Positions 42,931 to 54,579 of a stretch of 64,000 nucleotides of DNA are shown piece by piece. The DNA is taken from positions 1,178,001 through 1,242,000 of the forward strand of contig NZ_KQ031382.1 of the NCBI RefSeq assembly GCF_000384335.2, written 5' to 3'. Numbering within the stretch: the stretch's first letter is position 1; the number at the start of each line of letters is the position of its first letter. The notes under the pieces are model-generated. The model made no database searches. It saw only the letters and a program-made list of their open reading frames with translations, and had not been told where the DNA came from. Both the position numbers and the translations under genes were made by a program. This stretch comes from Hyphomicrobium sp. 99. GTDB lineage: Bacteria; Pseudomonadota; Alphaproteobacteria; Rhizobiales; Hyphomicrobiaceae.

Positions 42931-44262
42931 TTGAAGCCTGCAAATTCAATTCCTGACCGGTCCGACGGTTCAGGTCCCCCAGACAACTCTGACGACGACT
43001 TTGACCCTGTCTCGGGACAGGAAAAGCTGGCGCTAGCGGGAAACCGCTTTGGCAACGGGGCCGAGCGCCAGTTTCGTCACAGAAGCCTGTCGACGCCCGG
43101 AATTCTGTCAAACCGGCTGGGCTCGGCTTCGAAGCTCGAGAGCCCCGCGGAATGGCAGCGGCAGAGTTTTGACGAACGGAATTTTTCCATAGGTTCCAAT
43201 CGCCCGAGTGATCAGATCTACGGGGCGCTCGATCTCGGCACCAACAATTGCCGGCTGCTTCTGGCGCGGCCCTCGCGACGCGGCTTTCGCGTCGTCGACG
43301 CGTTCTCGCGCATTATTCGTCTCGGTGAAGGCGTCAGCCAGACGGGCCGTCTTTCCGATCTTGCGATGAACCGCACCCTGGACGCGCTGCGGGTCTGCGC
43401 TGGGAAATTACACCGTCACCAGGTTTCGCGGACGCGTCTGGTCGCGACGCAAGCCTGCCGCGTTGCCACGAACGGATCGTCCTTCGTCGATAAGGTCAAA
43501 AATATCTTCGGCCTCGACATCGAGATACTGACGCCGGAGATCGAAGCGCACCTGGCCGTCGCCGGCTGCGCGACGTTGATCGATGCCGCAGCCGATTACG
43601 TTCTGGTGTTCGATATCGGCGGCGGCTCGTCCGAGATCGTCTGGCTTGATATGACGCGGCTCGGCTCCAGACGGGATGTCTTGACCGGCCGCTCCGACGT
43701 CAATGATGCGATCGTCGCCTGGGAGTCGCTTCCCGTCGGTGTCGTGACGCTGGCGGAACACTACGGCGGCCGCGATGTCACCCCTGCAACTTTCGCGGCA
43801 ATGTCGAATGCCGTGACAGATCTTCTTCTGCCGTTTGAAGCCAAGCATCGGTTTCGCGATCTGATGGCCGGAAAGCCTGTACACTTCCTTGGCACGTCCG
43901 GAACGGTTACGACCATCGCCGGCGTGATGCTCGGACTTGAGCGCTACGATCGCAAGCGCGTCGATGGAATTTGGTTGAACGTTGGCGACATTGACGATGT
44001 AACGTCCAAGCTTCTCGCTCAAAGCTATGAGGAGCGTATCATGCAGCCCTGCATCGGGCGCGAGCGAGCCGATCTCGTCCTCGCCGGCTGCGCAATACTT
44101 GATGCAATATTGAAAATGTGGCCCGCGGATCGCCTGCGCGTTGCAGACCGTGGACTGAGAGAAGGCATTTTGATGCGACTGATGATGGAAGACGGCGTCT
44201 GGCGTGCCGGACGCCGCCGGCGTGGACGCTCGAAGCGGTCAAACGGTGCTGAGCAATCGTGA
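42931..44262 (+). CDS. Ppx/GppA-family phosphatase with long N-terminal extension
   Basis: An exopolyphosphatase/pppGpp phosphatase-like protein of the actin-like ATPase fold: YGALDLGTNNCRLLLA, then VLVFDIGGGSSEIVW and FLGTSGTVTTIAGV. The domain begins near residue 96, after a polar, low-complexity extension. The TTG start at 42931 is uncertain, and a later start would shorten the extension. The gene overlaps rlmE by four bases (GTGA). Members in alphaproteobacteria often lack the C-terminal domain of E. coli Ppx, as here. Confidence 0.88.
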   Translation: MKPANSIPDRSDGSGPPDNSDDDFDPVSGQEKLALAGNRFGNGAERQFRHRSLSTPGILSNRLGSASKLESPAEWQRQSFDERNFSIGSNRPSDQIYGALDLGTNNCRLLLARPSRRGFRVVDAFSRIIRLGEGVSQTGRLSDLAMNRTLDALRVCAGKLHRHQVSRTRLVATQACRVATNGSSFVDKVKNIFGLDIEILTPEIEAHLAVAGCATLIDAAADYVLVFDIGGGSSEIVWLDMTRLGSRRDVLTGRSDVNDAIVAWESLPVGVVTLAEHYGGRDVTPATFAAMSNAVTDLLLPFEAKHRFRDLMAGKPVHFLGTSGTVTTIAGVMLGLERYDRKRVDGIWLNVGDIDDVTSKLLAQSYEERIMQPCIGRERADLVLAGCAILDAILKMWPADRLRVADRGLREGILMRLMMEDGVWRAGRRRRGRSKRSNGAEQS

Positions 44263-45023
44263 CAGGCAAGGGAAACAATAAGGGCGGCGGCAGCGGCGGC
44301 ATCCGCAGCAGCTTGAGCGGCGGCCAGCGCCAGCTCCGCACGAACGTGAAGACGGCTAGGAAGCGCTCCGCTTCGTCGGCGCGCTGGCTCGACCGCCAGT
44401 TGAACGATCCCTATGTCGCAGCTTCAAAGCAGCAGGGGCTGCGCTCGCGCGCGGCATTCAAACTGCGCGAGATCGATGCGCGCTATCATTTTCTGAAACC
44501 GGGTCAGCGCATCATCGACCTCGGAGCGGCGCCGGGCGGCTGGTCGCAGGAAGCGGCGGAGCGCGTCAAGGCAGCGGAGGGTAAGGGCCAGGTCGTCGCC
44601 ATCGACTATTTGGACTTCGAGCCGATCAAAGGCGTCGAGATCATCCAAATGGACTTCACCGACCCGACGGCCGAAGACCTGTTGAAGTCGCGTCTTCGGG
44701 GCGGCCGGGCCGATATCGTTCTGTCCGACATGGCCGCGCCGACGGTCGGGCACGCCAAGACCGATCACATCCGCATTATGGGTCTTGCCGAAGCTGCGGC
44801 AGCCTTTGCGGCGGATGTCTTGGAGCCGGGCGGCGTCTTCCTTTGCAAGGTCTTCCAGGGCGGCACCGAGCGCGACCTGCTCGACGCGCTGAAGCGCGAT
44901 TTCAAGGTCGTACGCCACGTGAAGCCGCCGGCCAGCCGCTCAGATAGCTCCGAGCTTTACGTGCTGGCGACCGGCTTCCGGGGGAAGAAAGTAGAAGAAA
45001 ATACGGAAGAAGAAGCCGACTGA
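44259..45023 (+). CDS. rlmE: 23S rRNA 2'-O-methyltransferase RlmE (FtsJ)
   Basis: Methylates the ribose of U2552 (E. coli numbering) in 23S rRNA. A 254-residue Rossmann methyltransferase with SAM motif IIDLGAAPGGWSQEA, catalytic Asp in ADIVLSDMAAP and Lys in FLCKVFQGG. There is an N-terminal glycine- and basic-rich extension (about 40 residues) before the conserved DPYVAASKQQGLRSRAAFKL. It starts with GTG overlapping the stop of the Ppx/GppA gene. Confidence 0.95.
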   Translation: MTGKGNNKGGGSGGIRSSLSGGQRQLRTNVKTARKRSASSARWLDRQLNDPYVAASKQQGLRSRAAFKLREIDARYHFLKPGQRIIDLGAAPGGWSQEAAERVKAAEGKGQVVAIDYLDFEPIKGVEIIQMDFTDPTAEDLLKSRLRGGRADIVLSDMAAPTVGHAKTDHIRIMGLAEAAAAFAADVLEPGGVFLCKVFQGGTERDLLDALKRDFKVVRHVKPPASRSDSSELYVLATGFRGKKVEENTEEEAD

Positions 45024-46855
<1,832 letters not shown>

Positions 46856-46905
46856 GCTAAAGAAGTTGAGTATTCGAGCGAAGCAAACTGGCGAGGGGGA
46901 CACCA

Positions 46906-47328
46906 ATGACGTTCACTGATTTCCTCTTGCCGGTTTTCGTCCAAGTCTTGCTGATTTTCCTGCTTCTTGGCCTCATGGGCCGTGAGCGCCTCGGCAGTTT
47001 GGCGAGTGGCGAAGTCAAGGCGGACGACGTTCTCTTGACGGACGCGAACTATACGACCCGTGCCCGGCAGTTCGGCAATTGCTTCCGCAATCAGTTCGAA
47101 ATGCCGATGCTCTTCTTCGTGCTGATCGCGTTCATTCTGATCACACGCACGGGCGACATTCTACTATTGGCGTTGGCTTGGGCTTTTGTGCTTCTGCGGT
47201 TTGCGCACGCCTACATCCACACGACCAGCAATGACCTTAACTGGCGTTTCAGAGCGTATGGCGCCGGGGTGATTGTCCTCATCGTCATGTGGGTGCTCTT
47301 CGCCGCGAAAATTCTAACAGGCGTTTGA
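46906..47328 (+). CDS. MAPEG-family membrane protein
   Basis: A 140-residue protein with four hydrophobic segments of the MAPEG fold (membrane-associated eicosanoid/glutathione metabolism). Conserved features include NYTTRARQFGNCFRNQFEMP and ALAWAFVLLRFAHAYIH. The start has GAGGGGG in place. Bacterial members have no proven function; position after guaB gives no clear clue. Confidence 0.85.
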   Translation: MTFTDFLLPVFVQVLLIFLLLGLMGRERLGSLASGEVKADDVLLTDANYTTRARQFGNCFRNQFEMPMLFFVLIAFILITRTGDILLLALAWAFVLLRFAHAYIHTTSNDLNWRFRAYGAGVIVLIVMWVLFAAKILTGV

Positions 47329-47341
47329 GATTGCACCAAAT

Positions 47342-48631
47342 ATGAAAGCCGGAGCCCGCATCGCCGCGGCGATCGAGGTATTGGAATCCATCCTCAATCG
47401 CTATCAGCCCGTTTCCATCGCTTTGACCGATTGGGGAAAAGCTCACCGCTTCGCGGGATCCGGAGACCGCAACGCCATTGGCGGCATGGTCTACGACGCG
47501 CTGCGCCGCCGCGCCTCGATTGCCTGGGCGCTGGGTGCCGACACGCCGCGTGCGCTCGCCATCGGTGCGGCGCCCTCGGCGCTGGGCCTGACGCCGGAAG
47601 CCGTGATCGCCGCCTGCGACGGAGCCGATCATTCGCCGGCGCCCTTGACCGAGACAGAGCAACTCGGCCTGACACGTCCGCTGGACGGGGCGCCTGACCA
47701 TGTCCAAGCCGACATTCCCGAATGGTTGTGGCCGGCCTTCTCCGGCCAGTTCGGAGAGCGCGCCATCGCCGAAGGCCAAGCCATGGCGCGGCGCGCACCC
47801 GCCGATCTCAGGGTCAACACACTGAAGTCTACGCGCGAAAGAGTTCTGAAAGCGCTCGCGAGCTTCGGAGCCGAGCCCTGCGCCATTTCCCCGACGGGCG
47901 TCCGCGTTCCGCCGCCGGTTGGCGCGCAACGCACACCCAACCTGCAAGCCGAAGCGGCGTTCCAGGCAGGCTGGTTTGAAATCCAGGACGAAGGCTCGCA
48001 GGTCGCAGCGCTTCTCTCAGGCGCCGGACCGAGGAAGCAGGTGCTCGATCTTTGCGCTGGCGCGGGCGGCAAGACGATGGCGCTCGCCGCGATGATGCAG
48101 AACACCGGCCAGCTTTACGCCTACGATGCCGATCGCAACCAGCTGAAGCCGATCTTCGAACGGGTGAAGCGCGCTGGCGTGCGCAACCTGCAGGTGCTTC
48201 GAGCCGGAGACGAGGCCGCGGTCGATGCGCTCGGTCCCCGCTTCGACGTCGTCCTCGCGGATGCTCCCTGCACGGGAACGGGAACTTGGCGGCGGCGACC
48301 CGATGCCAAGTGGAAAGTGAAGCCGGAAGCGCTGACTGCGCGGATGGCGGAGCAACGGACCGTGTTGAAGCGCGCCGCGGCGCTGGTAAAGCCCGGCGGC
48401 CGGCTCGTCTACGTCACCTGCTCGCTTCTCCCCGAAGAGAACACTGAGCAGATCGCACGTTTCCTGGCGGACAACGCAGCCTTCACCGCCGTCCCCATCG
48501 CGGAAGTTTGGGATGCGGGCTCCGGCGATCTTCCCCAGTCCGCAGACGGCCGGACCGATTCGCTTTTGCTGACGCCGGGGCTACATGGCACCGACGGTTT
48601 CTTCATCGCCGTCCTAGCGCGCATGGCCTAA
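47342..48631 (+). CDS. RsmB/NOP-family RNA m5C methyltransferase
   Basis: A 429-residue SAM-dependent RNA methyltransferase. SAM motif VLDLCAGAGGKTMALAA; the two cysteines of the m5C mechanism are in DAPCTGTGTW and VTCSLLPEEN. An N-terminal RNA-binding helical part precedes it. It most resembles RsmB (C967 of 16S rRNA), but other NOP-family targets are possible. It starts 13 bases after the MAPEG stop, so the two are probably co-transcribed. Confidence 0.9.
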   Translation: MKAGARIAAAIEVLESILNRYQPVSIALTDWGKAHRFAGSGDRNAIGGMVYDALRRRASIAWALGADTPRALAIGAAPSALGLTPEAVIAACDGADHSPAPLTETEQLGLTRPLDGAPDHVQADIPEWLWPAFSGQFGERAIAEGQAMARRAPADLRVNTLKSTRERVLKALASFGAEPCAISPTGVRVPPPVGAQRTPNLQAEAAFQAGWFEIQDEGSQVAALLSGAGPRKQVLDLCAGAGGKTMALAAMMQNTGQLYAYDADRNQLKPIFERVKRAGVRNLQVLRAGDEAAVDALGPRFDVVLADAPCTGTGTWRRRPDAKWKVKPEALTARMAEQRTVLKRAAALVKPGGRLVYVTCSLLPEENTEQIARFLADNAAFTAVPIAEVWDAGSGDLPQSADGRTDSLLLTPGLHGTDGFFIAVLARMA

Positions 48632-48799
48632 GCCAAGTTTCTGTGGATTGATCCGAGGAGGGAGTCTCCTGTCCCTCCCGGCGGCGAACGCCAAATATTG
48701 TCAGTATTCGTTCTCTTCCCGGACTGTTTTTTTCTGCCCGCGCCCGCGAGGCAGAAATCCTGGGCGCACAGCCATCACTTAAATGCCTACTTTTCGCCG

Positions 48800-48827
48800 T
48801 TGACATCGCACGCGACGAAACTATGTG
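48800..48827 (+). promoter_or_regulatory. Sigma-70-like promoter for SET-domain gene
   Basis: TTGACA (48800-48805), a 16-base spacer and TATGTG (48822-48827). Transcription would begin about 100 bases before the SET gene start. Confidence 0.5.
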
Positions 48828-48873
48828 ATGCAACGTTTGCTGACGGCTAGCGGCAAATCGAGGGACAGGTGCC

Positions 48874-48924
48874 ATGGTTCGCTTTCTGCGGTCGCGCCGT
48901 GCCCACGCTCGTGAGGCCAATTGA
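48874..48924 (+). CDS. Possible 16-residue Arg-rich leader peptide
   Basis: Reads MVRFLRSRRAHAREAN, five Arg in sixteen, and ends 9 bases before the SET gene start. An AGGG lies ahead of it. Whether it is translated is unknown. Confidence 0.2.
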   Translation: MVRFLRSRRAHAREAN

Positions 48925-48933
48925 GGTCATTGA

Positions 48934-49518
48934 ATGAGCGACAGGCCCCACTCTTTCCTCACTCCGAAATGCGAAGTTCATTCGACTCCAGATCGCGGCG
49001 GCCACACCGTCGTCGCGCGAGAAGCCATCGCCAAGGGCGAGCTAATCGTTGTCTGGAGTGGAACGCTCATTTCCGGCGAAGAATTGAACGAGATGCCTCA
49101 AACCGTGCGTAGATATTCTCTGCAGGTCGAGGAAAACCAATATCTCGTGTCTCTCTCCGACTGTGAGCCGCCGGATTACGTGAACCATAGTTGTGAGCCG
49201 AATTCCGGTCTTTCCGGACAAATCACGCTCGTGGCTATGCGCGACATCCAGCCCGGCGAGGAAATCACCTACGATTACGCGATGAGCGACGGCTCCCCCT
49301 ACGACGAGTTCGCCTGTTCGTGCGGCTCGTCCCAGTGCCGGGGGCACGTCTCGGGAGAAGACTGGATGCGGTCGGATCTCTGGCGCCGCTACGCGGGCTA
49401 TTTCTCGCCCTACCTTCAGCGCCGTATCCTGGCTGCCGAAGCGCTCCGGTCTCTCGCCGCCAAGCGCCGGCGTTCCGCGCGGAAGGTATCCGAAACCGTT
49501 GTGGTTCCAGGAGAGTGA
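48934..49518 (+). CDS. SET-domain protein with post-SET cysteines
   Basis: A 194-residue SET-domain protein of the lysine methyltransferase fold. Visible: GGHTVVAREAIAKGELIVVW, the pseudoknot motif YVNHSCEPNS, GEEITYDYAM, then a post-SET-like CSCGSSQCRG that can bind zinc with an earlier Cys. A basic C-terminal tail follows. Start supported by GAGGT. Targets in bacteria are mostly unknown; transfer from eukaryotes is often proposed for such genes. It is convergent with a second, different SET protein. Confidence 0.87.
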   Translation: MSDRPHSFLTPKCEVHSTPDRGGHTVVAREAIAKGELIVVWSGTLISGEELNEMPQTVRRYSLQVEENQYLVSLSDCEPPDYVNHSCEPNSGLSGQITLVAMRDIQPGEEITYDYAMSDGSPYDEFACSCGSSQCRGHVSGEDWMRSDLWRRYAGYFSPYLQRRILAAEALRSLAAKRRRSARKVSETVVVPGE

Positions 49519-49522
49519 GCCG

Positions 49523-49918
49523 CTATTTTCCGCCGAGCTTTTGCGCGACATGCGCGTCAAAAGTCCGGTAATCGCAGGTCATTTCTTCTCCGGCGCGAAT
49601 ATCCCGAACCGCAATGTCGTAGCCCTCGATCGCCCCGGGCTCATGGACACCTGCCGTGTTGGGTTCATCGGCATGGTTCATGAAACGCGCGTTATCGGCG
49701 CAGAGCACGAATACGCCGCTCGCCGCATCGAGATAGGTGTGGTCGAGAATGTTCGATCGCGCGGGCTCCGGCAGCCTGTCGATATCGCGTTCCGTCAGAA
49801 GTCTGTCGAAATCGCGCATGAAACGCCACGTTACAGTGCCCGTGGGGATGTCTTCTTCCGCGAAAAGGCCAATCCCCGCGATATCGCTTGGACCGATCCG
49901 GGTTTTGACCATCAGCAT
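49523..49918 (-). CDS. Small SET-domain protein
   Basis: A 131-residue single SET domain: IAGIGLFAEEDIPTGTVTWR, ARFMNHADEPNT and GEEMTCDYRTFD. It lacks the post-SET Cys cluster. Two ATG starts (49918 and 49912) are possible. It converges with the other SET gene, the stops being only 4 bases apart. Function and substrate unknown. Confidence 0.83.
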   Translation of the reverse strand: MLMVKTRIGPSDIAGIGLFAEEDIPTGTVTWRFMRDFDRLLTERDIDRLPEPARSNILDHTYLDAASGVFVLCADNARFMNHADEPNTAGVHEPGAIEGYDIAVRDIRAGEEMTCDYRTFDAHVAQKLGGK

Positions 49919-50075
49919 CGACTAGCTCTCCACCTTATCCAAAAAAACCTCGCAAAAAAATCACCTGTCCCGTGTTTCTCGTTCCAATCAAAAGTAATGC
50001 GTTGACTGATAAAAACCGGGCCGCTCTTATCGCAGTAAAACCGGAGGGCTTCCATCGGAAGGGAAGGGCGGGGGA

Positions 50076-52088
50076 ATGCTTTATATGCCATTTGTCGATG
50101 GATTGCGTGCACTCGCGATAATCGCCGTCGTCGCGTACCATGCTTTTCCCGGCGTGATCACGGGGGGCTTCGCTGGCGTTGATGTTTTTTTCGTCATCTC
50201 GGGATTTCTAATCACATCCCTGGTGGTCAACGAAATCTCGGACGGTAGTTTCTCACTCTATCGCTTTTTCGTCCGCCGCGCCCGCAGGCTTCTGCCTGCG
50301 GCGTTCGCCTGCCTCGTCGTCGTGACGGTTCTTGCAGGCTTCATCCTGCTGCCGGATGCCTTCTGGTATTACGGGCGTAGCCTTCTGTCGTTCGTCGGTT
50401 TCTTCGCTAATGTCTTCTTCTACGATACGGGCGGATATTTCTCCGCTCCAGCTATTGAAAAGCCGCTGCTGCATACTTGGTCGCTCTCGCTCGAAGACCA
50501 GTTCTATCTAACGTGGCCGCTCTTCCTGATGCTGGCGGCACCGTTTCTTTCGAAGCGCACCATCATCGGCGTCGTGCTCATTGCAATTGCGGCATCGCTC
50601 TGGCTGGCGGAAGCGAAAGTTGCCGTCAATCAAGAATACGCGTTTTTCATGCTACCGGCGCGCGCCTGGGAGCTACTTTCCGGTGCGGCCCTTGCACTGG
50701 TCGCGCCGCAGATAAAATTGGGAAGAACGGCAAGCGAGTCCTTGAGCATCGCTGGCCTGATAGCCGTCCTCGGAAGCTTCTTTCTTCTCAGTTCAAGTTC
50801 GGATTTCCCGGGCCTGAACGCAGTCCCGGCCTGCTTGGGCACCGTTGCCATCATCGCCGGCTGCATCTCGCAGAACGTTTCATTGAGACAGGTGCTGAGT
50901 TACCGGCCGGCGATATTCGTCGGACTGATTTCCTACTCGCTTTATCTGTGGCACTGGCCGCTCCTCGCGCTCGCCAGTTATCGCTTAGAGCGGCCGCTGA
51001 ATGCCGGAGAAGCATCGGTGATCGTCCTCATCAGCGTGATTGCAGCGGCTGCCTCCTGGCGTTGGGTCGAGAGACCTTTCCGCGTTTCGCATCGTCCGGC
51101 AGAGGGCGCGACGCGAGATCGATCTGATCTGAAGTTTGTCACGGCCGCTCTGTCATGCCTTTTGGTGCTCGGAGCGGCTGCCGGAACTATCAAAGCCATG
51201 AAAGGCGTACCCGAGCGATTTGCATCCGATTCCCGGCGCATTTTGAGCCAGCTCGTTGCGGGCAACCCGAATCGAAGGGCCTGCGATAACTTCCAGAACG
51301 TCTTTGCCAACGATGACATCTGCAATTTCGGGAAACGGCGCGAGCCTGGAGGCTCGTACGAAATTGCGCTCTTCGGCGACTCGATGAGCGATCATTGGAC
51401 GCCGCTCGTCGCCAAATATGCCGAAGATCATAATCTCTCCGGGCGGCAGGTCACGAATGGCGGCTGCGCATTGTTCTTCGGCGTTTCGATCCCCGCTCAA
51501 AAGGAAGATAAGGCGCGCGAATGCGCCTCATATCAGAGCGAAGCGAAGAAGTTCATCGAGCAAAACTCGAACCTCAAGATCGCAGTCGTCTCAGGGTATT
51601 GGGAGAAATGGCTTGCTCTTTTGAATGCCGCCGACAAGGGACAGGTAAAATCCACGGACCAAGCCGCCAGCGCCCTATCGAATTTCGATCAGGCGCTGGA
51701 GACGACCGTGCGGACGTTCACCGATCGAGGCATCAAAGTGGTGATGATCGGTCAAATCCCTACTTACGATCCGCTGCCAGTTCGCTGCATAATAAGCGCG
51801 ATCGAAAATCACCGGGACGCTGCATCGTGCGGTAAGTTGAAGACGGCGGCCTTGGACGAGCTGAAGCGGTCCAATGCAGCATTGCTCCGGGTCGCAGCCG
51901 CTAATCCCGGCGTCAGCGTTTCCTTGCCGTCCGATTTCATGTGTCAGCAGGAGCGGTGCTCGCCAGTGATGGATGGCGTTCTGCTTTATAAGAATGGCGG
52001 ACACGTCAACCAATTTGGTTCCCGCCTTCTGGAGCGGTTCGTAAAGTTCCCGGAGATCGCGCAAGAGTCTTCGCTCCCCCGGTCTTGA
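50076..52088 (+). CDS. Membrane acyltransferase (AT3/OafA type) fused to SGNH domain
   Basis: A 670-residue protein that probably O-acetylates a surface polysaccharide. Residues about 1-360 are an acyltransferase-3 domain with many membrane helices (GFAGVDVFFVISGFLIT, FFVRRARRLLPA, HTWSLSLEDQFYLTWP). A periplasmic C-terminal SGNH domain (about 400-660) has LFGDSMSDHW with the Ser and GGHVNQFGSRLL with the His. This layout is typical of OafA-like modifying enzymes. It is a single gene with a GGAAGGGAAGGG-rich leader. Confidence 0.9.
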   Translation: MLYMPFVDGLRALAIIAVVAYHAFPGVITGGFAGVDVFFVISGFLITSLVVNEISDGSFSLYRFFVRRARRLLPAAFACLVVVTVLAGFILLPDAFWYYGRSLLSFVGFFANVFFYDTGGYFSAPAIEKPLLHTWSLSLEDQFYLTWPLFLMLAAPFLSKRTIIGVVLIAIAASLWLAEAKVAVNQEYAFFMLPARAWELLSGAALALVAPQIKLGRTASESLSIAGLIAVLGSFFLLSSSSDFPGLNAVPACLGTVAIIAGCISQNVSLRQVLSYRPAIFVGLISYSLYLWHWPLLALASYRLERPLNAGEASVIVLISVIAAAASWRWVERPFRVSHRPAEGATRDRSDLKFVTAALSCLLVLGAAAGTIKAMKGVPERFASDSRRILSQLVAGNPNRRACDNFQNVFANDDICNFGKRREPGGSYEIALFGDSMSDHWTPLVAKYAEDHNLSGRQVTNGGCALFFGVSIPAQKEDKARECASYQSEAKKFIEQNSNLKIAVVSGYWEKWLALLNAADKGQVKSTDQAASALSNFDQALETTVRTFTDRGIKVVMIGQIPTYDPLPVRCIISAIENHRDAASCGKLKTAALDELKRSNAALLRVAAANPGVSVSLPSDFMCQQERCSPVMDGVLLYKNGGHVNQFGSRLLERFVKFPEIAQESSLPRS

Positions 52089-52201
52089 TGCGTCACGTGA
52101 CCGCCGATCCGATTTGCGATTATCAACGTTTAGTTACCTGAGCGGGAAGCAGTTCGCCGCCCGGCCCAATGAAGGACCGGAGGAAATTAGGAGCGATATC
52201 G

Positions 52202-52651
52202 TTGCGCAATATTGGATCACTTATCATTTTTGCGGCGCTCGTCGCCATCGCGGCAACCTCCGGCGCGACGTTCATGCCGGGCGACTGGTACGCTTCGCTC
52301 AATAAGCCAGCTTGGACCCCGCCCAATTGGGCTTTCCCGGTCGCCTGGACCATCCTTTACATCCTGATCGCCATCGCTGGCTGGCTGACGTGGAAAGCGG
52401 CGGGCTTCACACACGCGACCGTCGTCTGGGGTATAGCGCTGATCCTGAACGCGCTCTGGTCCTATATCATGTTCGGGCAGCACCAAATTTCTCTGGCGCT
52501 TCTGGAACTCGTCGCTCTCTGGATCGCGATCATCTTGTTTATCGGGATGGCCTGGCGAGTCGATGCCCGCGCGAGCTACCTCTTCCTGCCGTATCTCGCC
52601 TGGGTAACGTTCGCCGGGACCCTGAATTTCGCGGTTTGGCAATTGAATTGA
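52202..52651 (+). CDS. TspO/MBR-family membrane protein
   Basis: An outer-membrane-associated or inner-membrane five-helix protein of the tryptophan-rich sensory protein family, binding tetrapyrroles. Family motifs include WYASLNKPAWTPPNWAFPVA and ALWSYIMFGQHQISLALLE. About 149 residues from a TTG at 52202 that has AGGAG eight bases upstream; an ATG at 52169 would add 11 residues. In related bacteria TspO affects photosynthesis or stress genes; here the role is unknown. Confidence 0.9.
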   Translation: MRNIGSLIIFAALVAIAATSGATFMPGDWYASLNKPAWTPPNWAFPVAWTILYILIAIAGWLTWKAAGFTHATVVWGIALILNALWSYIMFGQHQISLALLELVALWIAIILFIGMAWRVDARASYLFLPYLAWVTFAGTLNFAVWQLN

Positions 52652-52782
52652 AATGGCTTTCGGCCCTGGCTGCGCCATTCCCGCGCCCGGGCCGCACTGT
52701 CGCAGCGCGAGGGCCTAGGCAGGCGTTGCGGCAGACGCCGTCTTCGCGTAGGGGATGGCCTTGAACAGAGGCTCGCCCGACT

Positions 52783-54330
52783 TTGACCGACGCCGTTCTC
52801 ATCATCGATTTTGGAAGCCAGGTGACGCAGCTCATCGCGCGACGCGTGCGCGAGGCGGGTGTCTATTCTGAAATCCACCCGTTCCAGAATGCCGCCGAAG
52901 CGTTCGCCAAGCTGAAGCCCAAGGCAGTCATCCTGTCGGGCAGCCCGGCGTCCGTGACCGAGGAAAATTCTCCGCGTGCGCCCGACGCTGTTTTCTCATC
53001 CGGCGTGCCAGTCTTCGGCATCTGCTACGGCCAGCAGACGATGGCCGAACAACTTGGCGGCAAGGTCGAAAGCGGCCACGACCGCGAATTCGGCCGCGCC
53101 TTCCTTTCGATTGGCAAACCGAGCCCGCTGTTCGACGGGACGTGGGCACCGGGTGAGCGCCATCAAGTCTGGATGAGCCACGGCGACCGCGTCACGCGCT
53201 TGCCCGAAGGTTTCGAAGTGATCGCGACGAGCGAGAACGCTCCGTTCGCCGCCGTCGCCGACGAGAAACGACGCTACTACGCCGTACAGTTCCACCCGGA
53301 GGTGGTGCATACGCCGGATGGCGCGAAGCTCATCGCCAACTTCGTCCACAACATCGCCGGTATCAAATCCGATTGGACGATGGCCGCCTACCGTCGCGAG
53401 ATGATCGCCAAGATCCGCAAGCAGGTCGGCAAAGGCCGCGTCATCTGCGGATTGTCGGGCGGCGTCGATAGCGCCGTCGCAGCCGTCCTCATCCACGAAG
53501 CGATCGGCGATCAACTGACCTGCGTCTTCGTCGATCATGGTCTGATGCGGCAAGGCGAGGCGGACGAGGTCGTCGGCCTCTTCCGCGATCACTACAACAT
53601 TCCGCTGGTCCACGTGGACGCCTCCGAGCAGTTCCTGACGGCGCTGGAAGGCGTCTCGGATCCGGAAACAAAGCGGAAGACGATCGGCAAGCATTTCATC
53701 GACGTCTTCGAAGCAGAAGCGAAGAAGATCGGCGGCGCCGAATTCCTGGCGCAGGGCACGCTCTACCCCGACGTCATCGAAAGCGTCTCGTTCACCGGCG
53801 GTCCGTCCGTCACGATCAAGTCGCACCACAACGTCGGCGGCTTGCCCGAGCGCATGAACATGAAGCTCGTGGAGCCGCTGCGCGAACTCTTCAAGGACGA
53901 AGTTCGCGCGCTCGGCCGTGAACTGGGACTTCCCGAAGCCTTCGTCGGTCGTCACCCATTCCCCGGGCCAGGTCTCGCGATCCGCATTCCCGGAGAAATC
54001 ACGCGCGAGAAGCTCGAGATCTTGCGAAAGGCCGATGCCGTTTATCTCGATGAGATCCGCCGCGCTGGTCTCTACGATGCCATTTGGCAAGCCTTCGCCG
54101 TTCTCTTGCCCGTCCGCACCGTCGGCGTCATGGGCGACGGCAGAACCTACGATCACGTGCTTGGACTTCGCGCGGTCACCTCCGTTGATGGCATGACGGC
54201 GGACTTCTACCACTTCGACATGGCCTTCCTCGGTCGCGTCGCTACACGCATCATCAACGAGGTCCGCGGCGTCAATCGCGTCGTCTACGACGTGACCTCA
54301 AAGCCCCCCGGCACGATCGAGTGGGAGTGA
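52783..54330 (+). CDS. guaA: GMP synthase (glutamine-hydrolysing)
   Basis: Converts XMP to GMP. A 515-residue protein: class I glutamine amidotransferase (nucleophile Cys in [13 protein letters not shown] in [12 protein letters not shown]), ATP pyrophosphatase with PP-loop [10 protein letters not shown], and the C-terminal dimer domain ending PGTIEWE. The start is TTG. The last 396 bases (from codon for EAFVGRHPF, position 53935) are repeated at 55818-56213 with about 91% identity. No hairpin follows this copy's stop, unlike the remnant. The protein itself looks intact. Confidence 0.96.
   Translation: MTDAVLIIDFGSQVTQLIARRVREAGVYSEIHPFQNAAEAFAKLKPKAVILSGSPASVTEENSPRAPDAVFSSGVPVFGICYGQQTMAEQLGGKVESGHDREFGRAFLSIGKPSPLFDGTWAPGERHQVWMSHGDRVTRLPEGFEVIATSENAPFAAVADEKRRYYAVQFHPEVVHTPDGAKLIANFVHNIAGIKSDWTMAAYRREMIAKIRKQVGKGRVICGLSGGVDSAVAAVLIHEAIGDQLTCVFVDHGLMRQGEADEVVGLFRDHYNIPLVHVDASEQFLTALEGVSDPETKRKTIGKHFIDVFEAEAKKIGGAEFLAQGTLYPDVIESVSFTGGPSVTIKSHHNVGGLPERMNMKLVEPLRELFKDEVRALGRELGLPEAFVGRHPFPGPGLAIRIPGEITREKLEILRKADAVYLDEIRRAGLYDAIWQAFAVLLPVRTVGVMGDGRTYDHVLGLRAVTSVDGMTADFYHFDMAFLGRVATRIINEVRGVNRVVYDVTSKPPGTIEWE
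53935..54330 (+). repeat. guaA 3'-end direct repeat, copy A (in the intact gene)
   Basis: A 396-bp segment repeated in direct orientation at 55818-56213, equal in length and without indels. By hand count about 34 bases differ and three codons change residue (Gly/Ala, Thr/Ile, Pro/Ala). The repeat ends exactly at the guaA stop. Confidence 0.92.
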
Positions 54331-54579
54331 AATCGTTCGCGACTGCGCCGGACCGAGTTGCGCTGCAATTGGAGTGCGCACGCAACTGATACTGGCGGAT
54401 GTCGATACCAGTTGATTCCTCCTGCATCTGGGGCCTCTCGGGTCGGGTGAGGGGGGTAACGCTGCCAAGCGGCATCCTGTCGCGCGATAGATCGGGTTCC
54501 ACGCCGTCGGCTTAAGCTTTTCGCAATGGCAACCAATCGATAATCCACGCGCTTTCGCCAACCGTTCCAGAGTTCTACC

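Larger units (their letters stand above)
48632..48933. other. 302-bp stretch with promoter and possible leader
   Basis: No sizeable gene. It contains a sigma-70-like promoter (48800-48827) and a 16-codon Arg-rich frame (48874-48924) just before the SET-domain gene. Confidence 0.5.

Noticed and set aside
52996..54213. 405-codon leftward open frame inside guaA
   Set aside because: It is antisense to an unmistakable GMP synthase; such long shadows are common in GC-rich coding DNA.
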